This document shows positions 25,814 through 38,435 of a DNA stretch of 64,000 nucleotides, in pieces. Made by a program: the position numbers and the translations under genes. Location: the NCBI RefSeq assembly GCF_008831285.2, contig NC_045144.1:21095716-21159715 (forward strand), given 5' to 3'. The notes below the pieces were generated by a model, which made no database searches, had not been told where the DNA came from, and worked only from the letters and a program-made list of their open reading frames with translations. How positions within the stretch are numbered: the first letter of the stretch is position 1; the number at the start of each line of letters is the position of its first letter. The stretch comes from Nymphaea colorata (taxonomy: Eukaryota > Streptophyta > Magnoliopsida > Nymphaeales > Nymphaeaceae).

Positions 25814-27984
25814 TATGAATACGAAATTTGTGGCTTTTACGTTTCCCGAGCACAATTCTCGTTTATGCACGCAGTGCCACAGTGCAGAAACGGGAAGAAA
25901 CTTCAAAGAACTACGTTAAAAAAAGGTTTTAGAGGAGCACTTTGAACGTTCTTCGATGCAGCTATTACGTTACACAAATCTAAGCCAAGTTAATTTTACC
26001 ATGACAAACTCATGAGCAAAATATCACGTCGCAGGATCTCTCTCTCTCTTAAATTCCGCTTAATTTATACTCCCTCTGTCTCTCTCTCTCTCTTGTTTCT
26101 CTCTGATAGTGCCACCATTAGTTTCAAGCAAAGACTAGGAACTATGAGTAGGATTGGATCGCTGGGTCAAATACACAGTCAAAGCATGTCAGGTGTGAAA
26201 CTGAAAGACACCTTGTCAAGAGTGCAGATGTGTTTGAATGGGATGCCTACAGTCAGGATTTACCCTCTGACCAGGCCAGGCTAAATTTAAACCCTCCAAG
26301 CAGCAAGAAGCAGGGCTCGTATATCAAGCCCAACCAACTGACCGACATCTCTTGTTCACTGTCTTTTTCTACGACAACAGATGGTATATGTGGCGATGAA
26401 TTAAGCTCATTAGATGCATAAAATAACGTACGGAACATATATTATGTAGGTGTGTGTATGTATGCGCGTATTGGTCGTCTACATATGTAAAAAAAAGATT
26501 TGATGATCACAAATTTTAAGAAACATTAGCAACTACTGTTTATAGAGTGAGGATCGGTGAAGCCCCATTTCATGCTAAGCAAAGAACACCATCGAGTTCC
26601 ATTAGTTATGTATTTTGAATTAATTTACTAAGCATGACCCAGTTGAATCAAGATTAATAGTCAGGCAACCGAGTCAACTAGAACCAGATTCATCCAACTT
26701 AAGACTCAAATTAGCACCCATTTGGTTCGTAGTTGAATTTGCTTTCCCAATACAGTTACTATTAGATGGGCTTAATTTCCTTTTTCAAGATTCTCTTCTT
26801 TGTCTTTTATATCCACACCTCCTTCTTTAGAGGTCAACAGCACACTATTTGAAGGAAATTTAAAAGTTTGGTTATTCATTTGTCTCCAGAGCTGTGTTGG
26901 TATTTGTTAAGATACAATACACTCTTCAACTTCAGTACCATGATCTCACTTTCTACTTTCTATAACAGTAGCACCTATCAAAATTATTAAACATATGATG
27001 TATTTTATACATGTCCACCTACTCAATCAGTTATGTTATGTATGCCCCAATACTACCACCTTAGTACTTTCACTAACACATCTAAAACTCTTATGCGAAT
27101 ACAAGGCATTTTTCGATTAAATTTAGCAAGATTGGCAGTTAGAACAGGCTTGGTGCAAAATCAATGAGCCCCTAGAAGTTGGTCTTGAAGGAGCCTCGTG
27201 ATCCAGTTTGACAGCAGTGCCATTATAGGGACATAAACAGGAACATGGACTCTCTCTATTTCTCTCTCTAGATCTTCGCTCATTTATTTTGTGGTCATAG
27301 ATACGTTGGGAAGGCAAGAGACAGATAAGAGAAAGCGGGGGAGAGATTTGATCGTTTTCCCATTTTTTTACTCCGCGATCATAACATGCAACACTCTTTG
27401 CGGCAGGGAATGACACACGGAAACAATAATTTTCTTCCTGCGGCCTTCTGAAAATCTCGCTTTCTTATCAATCAAAGCGAGAATTTTATAAAGAGGAAGC
27501 GTCTCTTTGTGCACCAATTAAGAAACAAAGAAAGAGGGTGAAAGTGGAACTTCTACTTTTCTTGTAAACCAAGTGATTTCTTTCGGAAAACCTTCCCGTG
27601 GAGCTAGAACCGCGTTAAAAAAGAGGAGAGAATAATTTAAACCCTTGAAAGAAAGGCAGAAAACCTAGAAGAGAATAATTTAACAAAAAGGAACAGAAAA
27701 AACAGAGATATTTGGTTCTTTAATTACGACGTACAGATGGTTCTTCCATGTATAAACAAGTAAGCTTGTCTGTGGGAGATGGGGATTATCTAGGAACCCA
27801 ACCAGCTGCAGAGAGGCAGGTGATCGATGGGAGTCCTTGAAAAACACAAGTAAAAGTTTGTGCTCGTGTCCCCACCGTAGCGGGCAAAAGCTTGAAGGCA
27901 TCACTTGTTTAGAATAAGAACAAGAGATAAAAGGAGGGAAGGAAGCAATAGGCGCTAAAAAAGTAAAAGGAAAGAGAAAAAGAA
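24766..27984. other. Upstream region of the KNOX gene
   Basis: No protein gene is recognised. GA- and CT-rich stretches at 25300-25530 and 25747-25783, a TA run at 25784-25811 and a further CT run near 26037-26105 mark it as typical plant promoter-type low-complexity DNA. A TATA-like ttttataaag sits at 27484-27493, about 490 bp before the KNOX ATG. Whether it is used cannot be told from sequence alone. An old hAT-type remnant may lie at 24300-24540. Confidence 0.4.
25747..25811. repeat. Compound TC/TA microsatellite
   Basis: About 18 TC units are followed directly by about 14 TA units, 2.2 kb upstream of the KNOX start. Confidence 0.9.
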
Positions 27985-30900
27985 ATGGAGGTACCGACTA
28001 ATTCCTGCATGTATGGGCGCAGCAGTGACGGGCTGATGGGATTTTCCGACGGTGGTAGCGCCAAAACCAGCAGTACTACCTCCACAACCCCGCCGATAAT
28101 GATGTCTCTCATGACCAGACGTGGTGGTGGTGGTGGTGGTGGAAGTGACCGGCTTGACAGCAGCATTCCACAGCCTAACAGCAGCAGCAGCAGCAACAAC
28201 AACTCCACCTCCAGCGGCAGCATCATGGGCGGAAGCCATGCACCGCCGCCGCTGCTTTCTTCTCCGAGCAACGGCTTCCTCCTCCCCCCTTCTTCTTCTT
28301 CGTCCTCCGCCTCCTCTCCCCACTTTCTTCTCCTCCCTCCTCCGGCGCCGTCCCACGACGACCAGAACTGCTATGCCATGGACGACAGCACCGGCTCCCT
28401 GAAGGCCAAGATCATGGCCCACCCTCACTACCCACGTCTCTTAACAGCTTATGCCAATTGCCATAAGGTGCAACCGGCCTTTCCTCTCTTCTTTCTTCCT
28501 TCCTCCTGTCCCGAAGATATAGAAGACAAGCTAATCTCTGCGTGTGTTTCAGAGAGAGCGGAATATTAGCATCCCCTTTATTGTAGTTTTTAGTTGACCA
28601 TTTAATTGAGAAATCATTTGTTGCTGTTTTGGTGATGGTGGTGGCGGTGGCGAGGGAAGGTGGGTGCTCCGCCGGAGGTGATAGCGCAATTGGAAGAGGC
28701 GTGCGCGTCGGAGCAAGCGGCGAGCGCCGGCAGGGAGGGAGGCAGTATGGGCTGCATCGGCGAGGACCCGGCGCTTGACCAGTTCATGGAGGCCTACTGC
28801 GAGATGCTCACCAAGTATGAGCAGGAGCTTACCAAGCCCTTCAAGGAAGCCATGCTCTTCATCAATAAGATTGAGTCTCAGTTCAAGGCCCTCACGCTGT
28901 CGTCCTCCCAGCCTGCAGGTAACATCCACCTCTCCCATCTTCCCTCGTCATTCTCCAACCTTCTCCCAAAAAAGACGTATTCAGTAAAGCATGCACGAGC
29001 ATCAGGCCTGCACACTAGGCTACAAGAGAGAGAGAGATTAATGGAGGAAATATGAACGGTAACCACATCTGGTGTATGTTTCGTTTCTATTTCTGAATTA
29101 TATGATTCAGTGTCTTATACTACAAGAGGGTAGCTATAAATCTTCCATATTATTTCCTATGGACTCTTTTCTTGGCATGAAAGGTCCATTTTTCTAGCGA
29201 TATGGCTGGCAAGATGTCGTTCATAAGAAAGAAGAGCTCCGCCAAAAAACAAAAAAAGCAAAGAAAGAAAAACACAATGATGGTCGTGTTTTGTCAAGTG
29301 TGGTCGAGAAACATCGTGAAGCGTAATACGATCAGCCCCGTGCTAGCTACATTAATAATCTTACAGGAGAGAAAAATGATCTCAGTATCCAAGTAAAGCA
29401 ATTAAAGCAGACGTTCCTTCCGGGCTTCCCCATATCAGATACGATTAGTTTATTCCCTTCGTTATCATTAGTACCTTCTAGAATTTGACAGTCCGAGTGA
29501 CTGGATTTGCTCTCTGGGTATACGTAAAAGGGGCATAGCAGAAAAGAAGGAAACAGAATAACGTTGCTGAAAGAAACGTTCTTCTATTCGTTCTGAGGAC
29601 GGTGAGAAAAAGCGTCTCTTTAAGTTATGACCAAATATCCCTCTAATCTTCCTGCTACGTAGCATGCGATCATTAATGAACTCTACATCTTCTTTTTCCG
29701 CACGCTAAGAAAGAAACTGCAAGCGCCCTTTTCTCGAGAGCTTATGTATCTCTGGTTTTTAGAGGGGAAAAGCTGCCACCGACCTTCAAAATTGGATGTT
29801 CAGGTTTAATCGACCTTGACAACAGTTGCACCTTGTTGTTCAGTTAGCTTGTTGAAGTGTTGGTTGTCGACGCTAGTTCTTATTGTTTTCTGTTACAGAC
29901 GCCTCCTCACATGAACGTGATACAGGTTGAGGAATGAATATTAGTTCTTTGCTGTACATTATTTATTTTCTTTCACTTTCTCTGTCTTTCTTTCTTTCTT
30001 TTTTTTTTTTTTGGTAAATTATCTGCGTTCTTCCTAATGGCCAGGTGATTCTAGAGGGCTTAACTTCGTTATGTCCTGACATTTAGTGCTTTCAATGGAA
30101 GATTATGTTAGTCTTTGAATAGGATAAATTATTTTGGAGATGAACACTTTCATTCAATGGATATTCAGACTGAAAAGAAATTAAGACGGTTCTGGGGATT
30201 GCCCATGTCAAAAATGCACCTAGATGCATTATTCCGTTGTTCTCATGTTAAACAAGAGTTGATTGGTTATATGATTGTTAGCCACTGTGCTTGAATATTT
30301 GTCTGCCCCCTGGCTTCGAGCTCCTATTGGAAAGATGATATCAAATTTTGTGAATCTTGGATTCCTAATTAAGCACTTCATTCAGGACATGCTTTTGTTT
30401 TCTTCCTTGAAGTTGTGAGCTATTATAGAAGTTCAAATTTATATCATTATAAGGATGTACATGCTTCTGCACACTTAGCTTCATGGTTGCATGGGAGGTC
30501 ATCGTTAGAGTGGACAGCCTTTTCTTGATATTTATCACCCTCTGATGATGATAGAAATAGTCATTTTTCCACCTATCGTTCTTCTGTTGTCTGGTAGTAT
30601 TCTTTAGAAAACATTTGACCTAAATTTACACCATTATGCAGAACATGAGTGGGTGTTATCTACAATTTCAGATGCATTTAATTGGTACAGGAGACTAATA
30701 ATGATGAAGTACTATTGCATCGTCATTGACAGTTCATACTTGATTTTAATCTTTTTAAAACGTCTAGCTTTAGTTGAAAATTTTATTATAAATTGCTATG
30801 AAAATTAAGTTTGTATGCCCTTATGAGTTTGAAAGTAGCACAAACTTTCATTCTAAGGTTAGGGTTCTTAGTAATTTTTTGTCCCACGGCTTAACTGTCT

Positions 30901-33900
30901 CCAGTAAGTTATAATGGTTAATTTCACATGTTTCATATAGAAAAACTTGTGTTTTGTTCTAATTGGACAAATGCAACTGAATCTGCATCCGTGCCTGTTT
31001 CTTTGGAACTTTTCTTAGTTGTTACATGAAATGAACCATTTGCCTGCATTACATGAAGTCACTGAGTTTGTCTCCCACAAATAAGCCTGAAGTGATGGTT
31101 AACTAGTTGGGAACTTGGCAGAAAGAAAACTTGTTGAATAACCTACTTGTCATTTATTAAGAGGCAAGACAATGATTTTTTTTTAATGATTCATGATGGA
31201 GGCATCTTACATGGTGCTTTCATTGCCATTCAATAATTTATGCTCTTTAGATGGAGAACAATAAGAGAAAAGAAAATCGTTTATAGCATCTTAGTGAAAA
31301 TAGCCCCCTTTTTTCTTGCCAAGCATGTGTTTGAATTTTTTACACTTTTGCTTTTCATGTTAATCATGTTATTCACATCACAGCAGAACCACTAAAATAG
31401 GTTATCCTTATATGCCTGTGCTTTTATACGAGTGACACAATTTTGGTCCCTTATTCACCCTGCTGGATGTTTTGCCTCCTACTTTAACAATAAAAAGAGA
31501 AAAAAAACGAAATAGAAGAAAATAAGCAACTAACAAATTTAGATGCAATTGGATGCATCAGCCAAAATGTTTTCTTTTCAACGTTTTCGTTAGTCCACAA
31601 GATAATGAACTTAGACAAAGTTGAATAGGACATGTGCATGTTTATGTATAGGTGTCTGTGTGTCTATTGCGTATTAAAACATAGTGTTATTTTCCTGAAT
31701 AGATGCATGACAATAAGCAATTCATGTAAAGAGACATAACACTTAGAAAACATGAATATAAACATTGACACTGCTGATAAGGGAAGGAAGAAAGAACTTA
31801 AAAGCTAAGCCTCCTCATACAAAGAAAGATATTCACTTTACAAGTGCCCATGCCAGGCATCGATAACAAGAAAGAATAAAAGTGCAGAAAACAAACAAAA
31901 GAAATAACATTCCCTTAATGCCTATGCTTCCCCTAGGGAGCCACTAAAATCAGAGCTATATCCACTAAAGTCCTCCTAAGGATAGAGACTAACTTTGCAT
32001 GCCTGTGCAGCAAGTTACATTTGATAGTCATCGGAGCTCTGCCTTCAACCATTCTATTCAACCGCCGCAGCCAACTATCTCTGTTAGAGATCGCAGCAAT
32101 GTTACTAACATCATGTTTTCTCATACCATCAACACCTCCTCTAGAATCTCATCTTCTGGGAAAATCTTATCCCCACGAACCTTTATTAAACGAGACTTCT
32201 GAGGGTCACCTATCCCTCTCTTTACTCTATATGCAATTGGTCCGCCATCTTTGTCTCCTGAGAGTATCTGTAGGTTGTCTTCTTTTGTTACAAGGCACTA
32301 TAAGGTAATTTTCTTCAGCAACCAGCCTGGGTGGTGCATGCCCCTGCTGGTACATTCATTTAGTGATAAAATGAAAATTTTAGAAACTCTGGGTATTATA
32401 CCTTTTACATTTTCCATGAGTTACATACTGTCTCAAAGGGAAAACAACCATAGCATGCATGCATATGACTATTGAAACCTTCAAACATTTTGTCGTCAAG
32501 TGTTTTAACTGGATTACTATCACTTGCCCTCCCCCAATTGTCAATAGCCTTCATGCTTTGACTGCCATGCTGCTGTTTGTCTGGAACTGGTGCAGAAATT
32601 TCTAGCAAATTTGCTGTTCCTTTCAGCAATCCATATCTTCATTCCTGCCTGTATGAATTAGTGGACTCGCCTACCTGCATGCATCGATGACCTCATCTGC
32701 ATTATGAATGAGAATATTTGCTACATGGTCATTAAGCATGCTCAGTTGGGCGTGCTCTTCTATGAACTTTAACTTAACCATAATGTTAGAGTTTTATTAC
32801 ATAATAATTAATAATACAAAATCTTATCTATATCCTTAGGTTGTGCTTATGTGAACTAATTGTACTAACTATTACTCATAACTGTTAAATGATCATCATA
32901 GCCATTCTCTGTTTTGCTTCAATTCAAATTTTCATTTAATTATTCTAAGCTCCATGTTCTGTGCTTCTAGATGGTCCTTGGATGTGTGATGATTTATTAT
33001 GTTTATCTATCTAACCTTCTAATTGTGTTTTCCTTCATGTACATGGATGAACTTGGTCCTGTTATTCTCCTCCTTGTGGTCCTGTTATTCTCCTTCCTTG
33101 TGGATGATATATTATCTATCTAACCCTATAGAAATAATATAGCGGGAATGTGCTTATCTACTTCTAATTGTGTCCCGCTTTATTATTTCTATAGGGTTAT
33201 CTTTTCTTTTGCTTTTTGATAATAATTGTGGCGTCTTCCAAGTAGTTGGGCTATTTAAATGTTGCATGTTCTAATTTGTCGGGTTACAAAATTTTAATTT
33301 ACAAAATTGTAATTTGTTTGGCTGATTCTTCATGTATAAGGAGAAAGAAGAAAACTTAGCTGTTAATCTCAATATCCTTGCAATGAGCAGAAAATGATTT
33401 GCCACCATGTGTCTGTTTGAAGCTTGAAATTTTCTTCTGCCTTTTTGTAAGTTCCTGTTGCCCTTTATTGAGTACCACCTGGACGAGTCTTAGCCTCTTA
33501 GGCAACATGCTTGTATCTAACCAAATATTCCTGGATCAGAATAACTTGTTCCTGAGAGGTGATATTTTATATTGCACCATTATGCTGACTAATATACTGT
33601 CTCCTAACTCTGGCTAATATACTGTCTTTGATTTTTTATTTACGTAAGCTTCTGTGGAGTAGAAACTAAGTAGTTTAACAGGCAAGGATCAAATAAGAAA
33701 TCCACCTGCTGTCTGCCTCTGCATCTGTCTCTCTTTGTCTATACCCCCACATTTTATTACACTTTTCTAACCAAGAAGTATGTCTATAAATAGACTTTAT
33801 GTGATTGTTATTTGGTGAACCAAGTCATCTTTTCACTTGGTTTATCATGTCGTTTACCTGTATCCTATACCCATTTTCACAAGGAAACATCCTTTCATCT

Positions 33901-35541
33901 GTAAATAAGATGCTTTAGATCCAACTCCATGCATGACGGCCTTGGAGCACACATGTTTTTGTAAACGCTATTGAGGAAGTACATCAATCCTAAACTGTTT
34001 TCATTCAATTAATCCTAATTGTTTTATTATCTTACATGATAAAATTGGTTTCTTCCTGATGTCTAGGGGTTACAATGGTCGCAGAAATGCATCAGAATAA
34101 GATTTTTACAATTAAAACAGAATGCTAATTACCTTTAGTATTATCTCACTCAATATCCCGAAGTGTGTGGGAGAAGGTACGCAATGATACATCATGTCCT
34201 AATGCATTCTCTGCTTATCACGTGTTCCTCTTGGATAACCTAAAAATTTACATTTGTATGGGAAGGCATGTATAGAGGCCATTCAGAGAAGAATCCACGG
34301 AGTCAACTGTGTTTTACTTTTGCCTGGATTACCAATGGGAGACTTGTTTTCACACAAAAGCTGAAGTTGGTCTTACTTGCCATTCAGCTTTTCCTTTTGT
34401 CGGTGGTGGAGATCCTCCGTTTATCCTGGGCTGTCCTCTGTTAAAGAAAGATTCATCTGGGAGGATTTTCTATTCTCAAGTGTTTGATTTGGTTAGACAT
34501 CCTTTCTTGCATTAAAATGTGATGATTGTCTGTGTATGGAGTTTTTATTTCAACGGTGCTTTTAACTTTTGATGGTTTCTTCAGAGGTTGGTGGTAGTAT
34601 CCTACAGTATTGTTTTCTCATAGATTAATTTTTTGATCTGAACAAAACAATATTTTCTGTTGATTTGAACCTTCTACTGCATCTAATGACAACGGGTACA
34701 GTGAAAAAAGATCATGCCTAATTTAGTTTTGGCCGGCTTAATTTTTGGCATCATTATTCCAGTAGTTTTATGATCCTCATTATTCCATTTTTTGAATATT
34801 AGACTTAGCAATGGCATTTTGGTTTCTTCTATGATTCCGCTTTCCAGGTTTGCTTGCATGGTGCTATGATCTTCATTGTATTGCTAACCAGAGAAATGTA
34901 AAAGTTATTCCGACCTGTAAATGGTCGATTGTTAGGAGGCATGTTGACTGCACCAACTAATGACAGTCATGTACATCTTATGTATTGTGCTCATTCATAT
35001 GTTGCACAGGTTTTAGTGAAGGAGTTGACAGGAACATGTCTGAAGATGAGGTTGATGCAAGTGAAAACCAGATCGATCCCCAGGCTGAGGATAGGGAGCT
35101 CAAGGACCAGCTGCTGAAAAGATACAGCGGGTACCTTGGCAGCCTAAAGCAGGAATTTCTCAAGAAGAGGAAGAAGGGGAAGCTGCCAAAGGAGGCAAGG
35201 CAGCAGTTACTTGACTGGTGGGGCAGGCACTACAAGTGGCCATATCCGTCGGTATGCACTCAACATGAATGGCCAGCTTCGACTTGGTTTATAATTGCTC
35301 AGTGCGCCAACTATTTTTTGTCCTTTGTGGACTGCAGGAATCGCAGAAGCTGGCCTTGGCAGAATCCACAGGACTTGATCAGAAGCAGATTAACAACTGG
35401 TTCATCAATCAGCGGAAGCGGCACTGGCGGCCTTCAGAAGAGATGCAACTTGTGGTGATGGATGCTTCTCATCCTCATTACTACATGGATGATATGGCTG
35501 CTCACCATTTCCCCATGGATTGCAGTCCCATGCTTCTCTGA
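27985..35541 (+). CDS. STM: Class I KNOX (STM-like) TALE homeobox transcription factor
   Basis: Exons 27985-28467, 28660-28918, 35010-35251 and 35338-35541 join in frame to 395 codons and TGA; all introns are GT-AG. Class I KNOX proteins are nuclear TALE factors that keep shoot meristem cells undifferentiated. A low-complexity N-terminus (Gly run near residue 50, Ser/Asn runs) leads into KNOX1 ([18 protein letters not shown], split by intron 1), KNOX2 ([25 protein letters not shown]), ELK ([20 protein letters not shown]) and the homeodomain with the TALE PYP insertion (HYKWPYPS), split by intron 3, then [13 protein letters not shown]. The tail [16 protein letters not shown] and the four-exon plan fit SHOOTMERISTEMLESS-type proteins best; another class I member (KN1/OSH1 type) cannot be excluded. 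The ATG at 27985 is the first in a clean frame. Nothing is missing from the family core. Confidence 0.95.
28919..35009 (+). other. Long intron 2 of the KNOX gene, 6.1 kb
   Basis: The intron lies between the KNOX2 and ELK exons, with donor gtaacatcc and acceptor gttgcacag. It holds no recognised gene. Visible inside are a 23-24 bp direct duplication (tcctgttattctccttc, near 33056-33103) and a hairpin with 27-bp arms at 33121-33199. Introns 1 (192 bp) and 3 (86 bp) are short by comparison. Confidence 0.85.
33121..33199. repeat. Near-perfect inverted repeat, 27-bp arms
   Basis: The left arm taaccctatagaaataata.. (33121-33147) and the right arm (33173-33199) are reverse complements at 26 of 27 positions around a 25-base loop. 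It may be a minimal MITE. It is in KNOX intron 2, so it would be transcribed as a hairpin in the pre-mRNA. Confidence 0.8.
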
Positions 35542-35689
35542 TGTGTGCCAAGGTTGTTCCAGCAGATGGAACGGGATATCTTCTCTTGGACTATACTGTC
35601 TTGGCTTCAGTTTTACCTGCTTTGCATTAGAAACTCGCTATTGCCACACTTTAAGCTATACACATTTCTGTTTAGGGAACTTGGTTTTC

Positions 35690-37130
35690 TTGCGCTCTCT
35701 GTTCATATGCCCATGGGCTATGGTTGTCGCATTTTCAGATTCTGATTGTTGCTTCTTGTCTCTTGTCCGGGCATGCTTGTGCATGGACGAGTAGTTGCAA
35801 TACCAAGAACTCATCCGGACGATACTACCAATAGTGGCGGTATCTGTGGGCTATTTCTAGTCCGATCCCCTTTGTTGCATTTTTTAAATTCTGATGCTTC
35901 TACTGATCTTCGTATCATTATACGTGTATGTTTGTGTTCATGGGTTAATAGTTGCATTACCAGGATCTGATCCGTAAGATTCTGCCAACATTGGCTTTGC
36001 CGATGGCTCCTCCGAATCCGTAAGATTCATGGGTTAATTGCATCTTCTGATTCTGGAAGTTCTTTTCGTAGGCTTCATGTCATGTGGTGTGCATGAGTTG
36101 CTGCAACAGTGCTGCCAAATTTGGTAGCACCCATGGGCTCTCTTTTGATTCTCCGGTTATCACATTTTCCCGTTAGAATTGTTGCTTTCTCTCATTTTCA
36201 TCTCTTCTACGTTCTCGAGTGTGTGCATGGCCGGTGAGTTTCTGCAATGTCAGGAACTCTAGTTCATATGTAAAATGCGGGCACTTCCAGGCTTAATCTC
36301 ATTTTCAAATTTTCTATTGTTGCTGCGCCTGATCTTCTCTCTTACGTGCATGGGGAGTAGCTGCAATGATAGAAACTTTCAATCACACAAATGTTCCAAC
36401 ATTTTGGTGTCACCCATGAGCTGTCCTTGTTTCTTATATGAATGTGTTGTGCACGACTCGTAAATAGAAAAAAATTATCATAAGGCTGACCACGAACAAG
36501 GAGGTAACGAGCATATCGTCCATCCAAAAATAACGATGAATCTGATTTTGTAAAAAGGGTAATTCAAATCGCAAATGGAAGAAGCATCTAGTGGTTAATG
36601 AATTTAGATACTTAAATCAAAGGTCGCATATACTGAGCCAAGTGTATAATAATGATACTCCTCAAGATAATCATTGGAGGGTGCAAGGGAGGAGATAGTC
36701 TCGTTTGGAGTCTTTACTTGCTTTGTTTCCTGAACGTTGTTGGTTCTATTTATTCCATGTCTAGCAGCCCGTAGCTGCAAACGTCATTAACTAGTTCATA
36801 TGATGCCGCCTCCTTCGTCCCCGTCTTGATTCTCTGGTTCTTGCATCTTCAAGCTGCCAATTGTTTTTTCTTTTGACACTTCTTGTCGAACTCCATGTTT
36901 CTTGCATGTGTCTGCATGCATGAGCAGCAGCACTACCAGGACGTCATTCATACGATGGTGCTGATATCGGCGGTACTGTCCTTGATCATCATGTTTCTTA
37001 ATTGCATTATCGGATTCCAAATGTTGTTGCTTCTCTTGTTCATGATGGCTCTTTTACGTGTATGTGTATGCATCAGCGAGTTTAGTTGCGTGAAGCAGGA
37101 AACTCAGTTTGATATACATAAGGCTGACAA
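35690..37130. repeat. Degenerate tandem repeat of about 150 bp downstream of KNOX
   Basis: A shared pattern recurs: a (c)attttcagattctgattgtt-like part, a tacgtg(t)atgtgcatg part, a gagtagttgcaataccagga part, and a part with accaa(c)attggcggtac or cccatgggct. The 'gttgcaat' core falls near 35793, 35951, 36101, 36241, 36361, 36925 and 37083. Spacings are about 120-160 bp, except for one break at about 36450-36815 where unrelated sequence intervenes. Copies differ by many substitutions and small indels, so the array is old. It starts about 150 bp after the KNOX stop codon and so overlaps the expected 3' UTR. Confidence 0.65.
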
Positions 37131-38144
37131 CATTGCAAATGGCGGCTGAACAAGGTCTAGGAGCCATGATATTTGTGGGGATCAGCATTAGTATCATTTG
37201 GTCGATGGCTGGTATGTGGCCGTCGCCGACCGATAAAAAACTAACGCCGGCAATGTTTTTGTGGCAGATGGTGGCTTTGACTGCATGCAATAAAAGGGAT
37301 CTTTTGAATTAAAGATGTGCTCCGGCGAGTGAGCCATTTACTAAGACACCATTACGGAGAAACTTCGGCAACAGAAACGGCAGGGAAGAAATTAACTTGA
37401 TTTACACTGTGTTTAGATGGAGGGTCTTCAACTTGACGATGTTTTCCAATTTTTATTTTTTTTATGGCAATGAAAATGTAGAGCTGAAAACAGGTTATCT
37501 CAACTTAATCCAAATCTTTAGCATACTACAAAAAAATGGGTAGTTTATTGACGGCCAGAAAACGTTGCTAAAAGAGAAAGCAACATAGTTAAAACTTTAA
37601 TCGATGTCTAGAAAGGTCATCAATTAAGAAAATGTCAGTGAAAACTGTCACCAACATTTCAGTGGCACACATTGATGAAGATGTTGTGTTGCTGCACGCA
37701 TCAGTGTAGACATCTTCGGATTGAACCAATTCACTGGGAAGTGGTCGTGTGCTTAGGACTTGGTAAAGCAAGTGCACTACATGGTAAGGCAGTCCACTTC
37801 AAAGGCAGTGTGCATTGTAAACCATGTGGTTGCTGTCACTATTTAGTGTGCTGTTACTTTAGACTGTAAAAATATTTTGAAGCATGCTCTAATAAACTAT
37901 GGGGTCAAGTGCTGAAGCGGGTCATATTCGTTGTACTGTGTATGAAATTTTCGTGCGCTAATTTAATCATGACGAAGAATGACCCTGATTAACTGGAAAA
38001 AAAAAAACTTTTGTAGGGATAAAAAAGAAACAGAAAAAAAAATTTGGGATTCGGTAAAACTAAAACTTGTCAGGTCGTACGCGTACATATCATTGTGACC
38101 AATATACCATTTTAAATAGCAAAGAAGAGTCTTCCTTTTTTTGT
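37131..38144. other. Spacer with a CACTA-like end
   Basis: No gene is recognised. At 37525 the sequence actacaaaaaaatggg, followed by tttattgacggcc, resembles a CACTA (EnSpm) terminus and its subterminal region. No matching opposite end was found. Confidence 0.35.
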
Positions 38145-38435
38145 CTCGCTCATGTCGTTATCTCAAACCCCTGTTGTTATCTAATACATATTATTTCAAC
38201 CTGTGTCAGTATCTCATACCTCTGTCATCATCTCATACCACCTCATTGTCATTATCTCAAATGCTATGAATACAAGAAAATGACAAGGGTATACGATAAT
38301 GACATGAGTATGATAATGACATGGGTATGACATAATGAGTATGTGACGCTATAAATATGAGCTAATGATAATTATATGAGATAATGATAGGGATAAACAA
38401 AAGTATGAGATAATGGCATATGTATGAGATAACAA
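38145..38435. mobile_element. Fold-back element built from repeated ttatctca motifs
   Basis: The left half carries four spaced copies of a (g/c)(t)tatctcata-type motif (gttatctcaaacccctgttg, gtatctcatacctctgtc, catctcatacc, cattatctcaa). The right half carries the reverse complement repeatedly (gataatgacatgagtatg, gagataatgatagg, gtatgagataatgg, gtatgagataac). Transcribed, the two halves would fold on each other. It has no coding capacity, and the outer limits are estimates. Confidence 0.65.

Noticed and set aside
26012-26438. Small frames upstream of KNOX
   Set aside because: No recognisable protein, and CT-run composition. More likely promoter DNA or an untranslated leader.
27909-28428. 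Long minus-strand and other-frame readings over the KNOX first exon
   Set aside because: These are shadows of the Ser/Gly/Asn-rich KNOX coding sequence and lack domains of their own.
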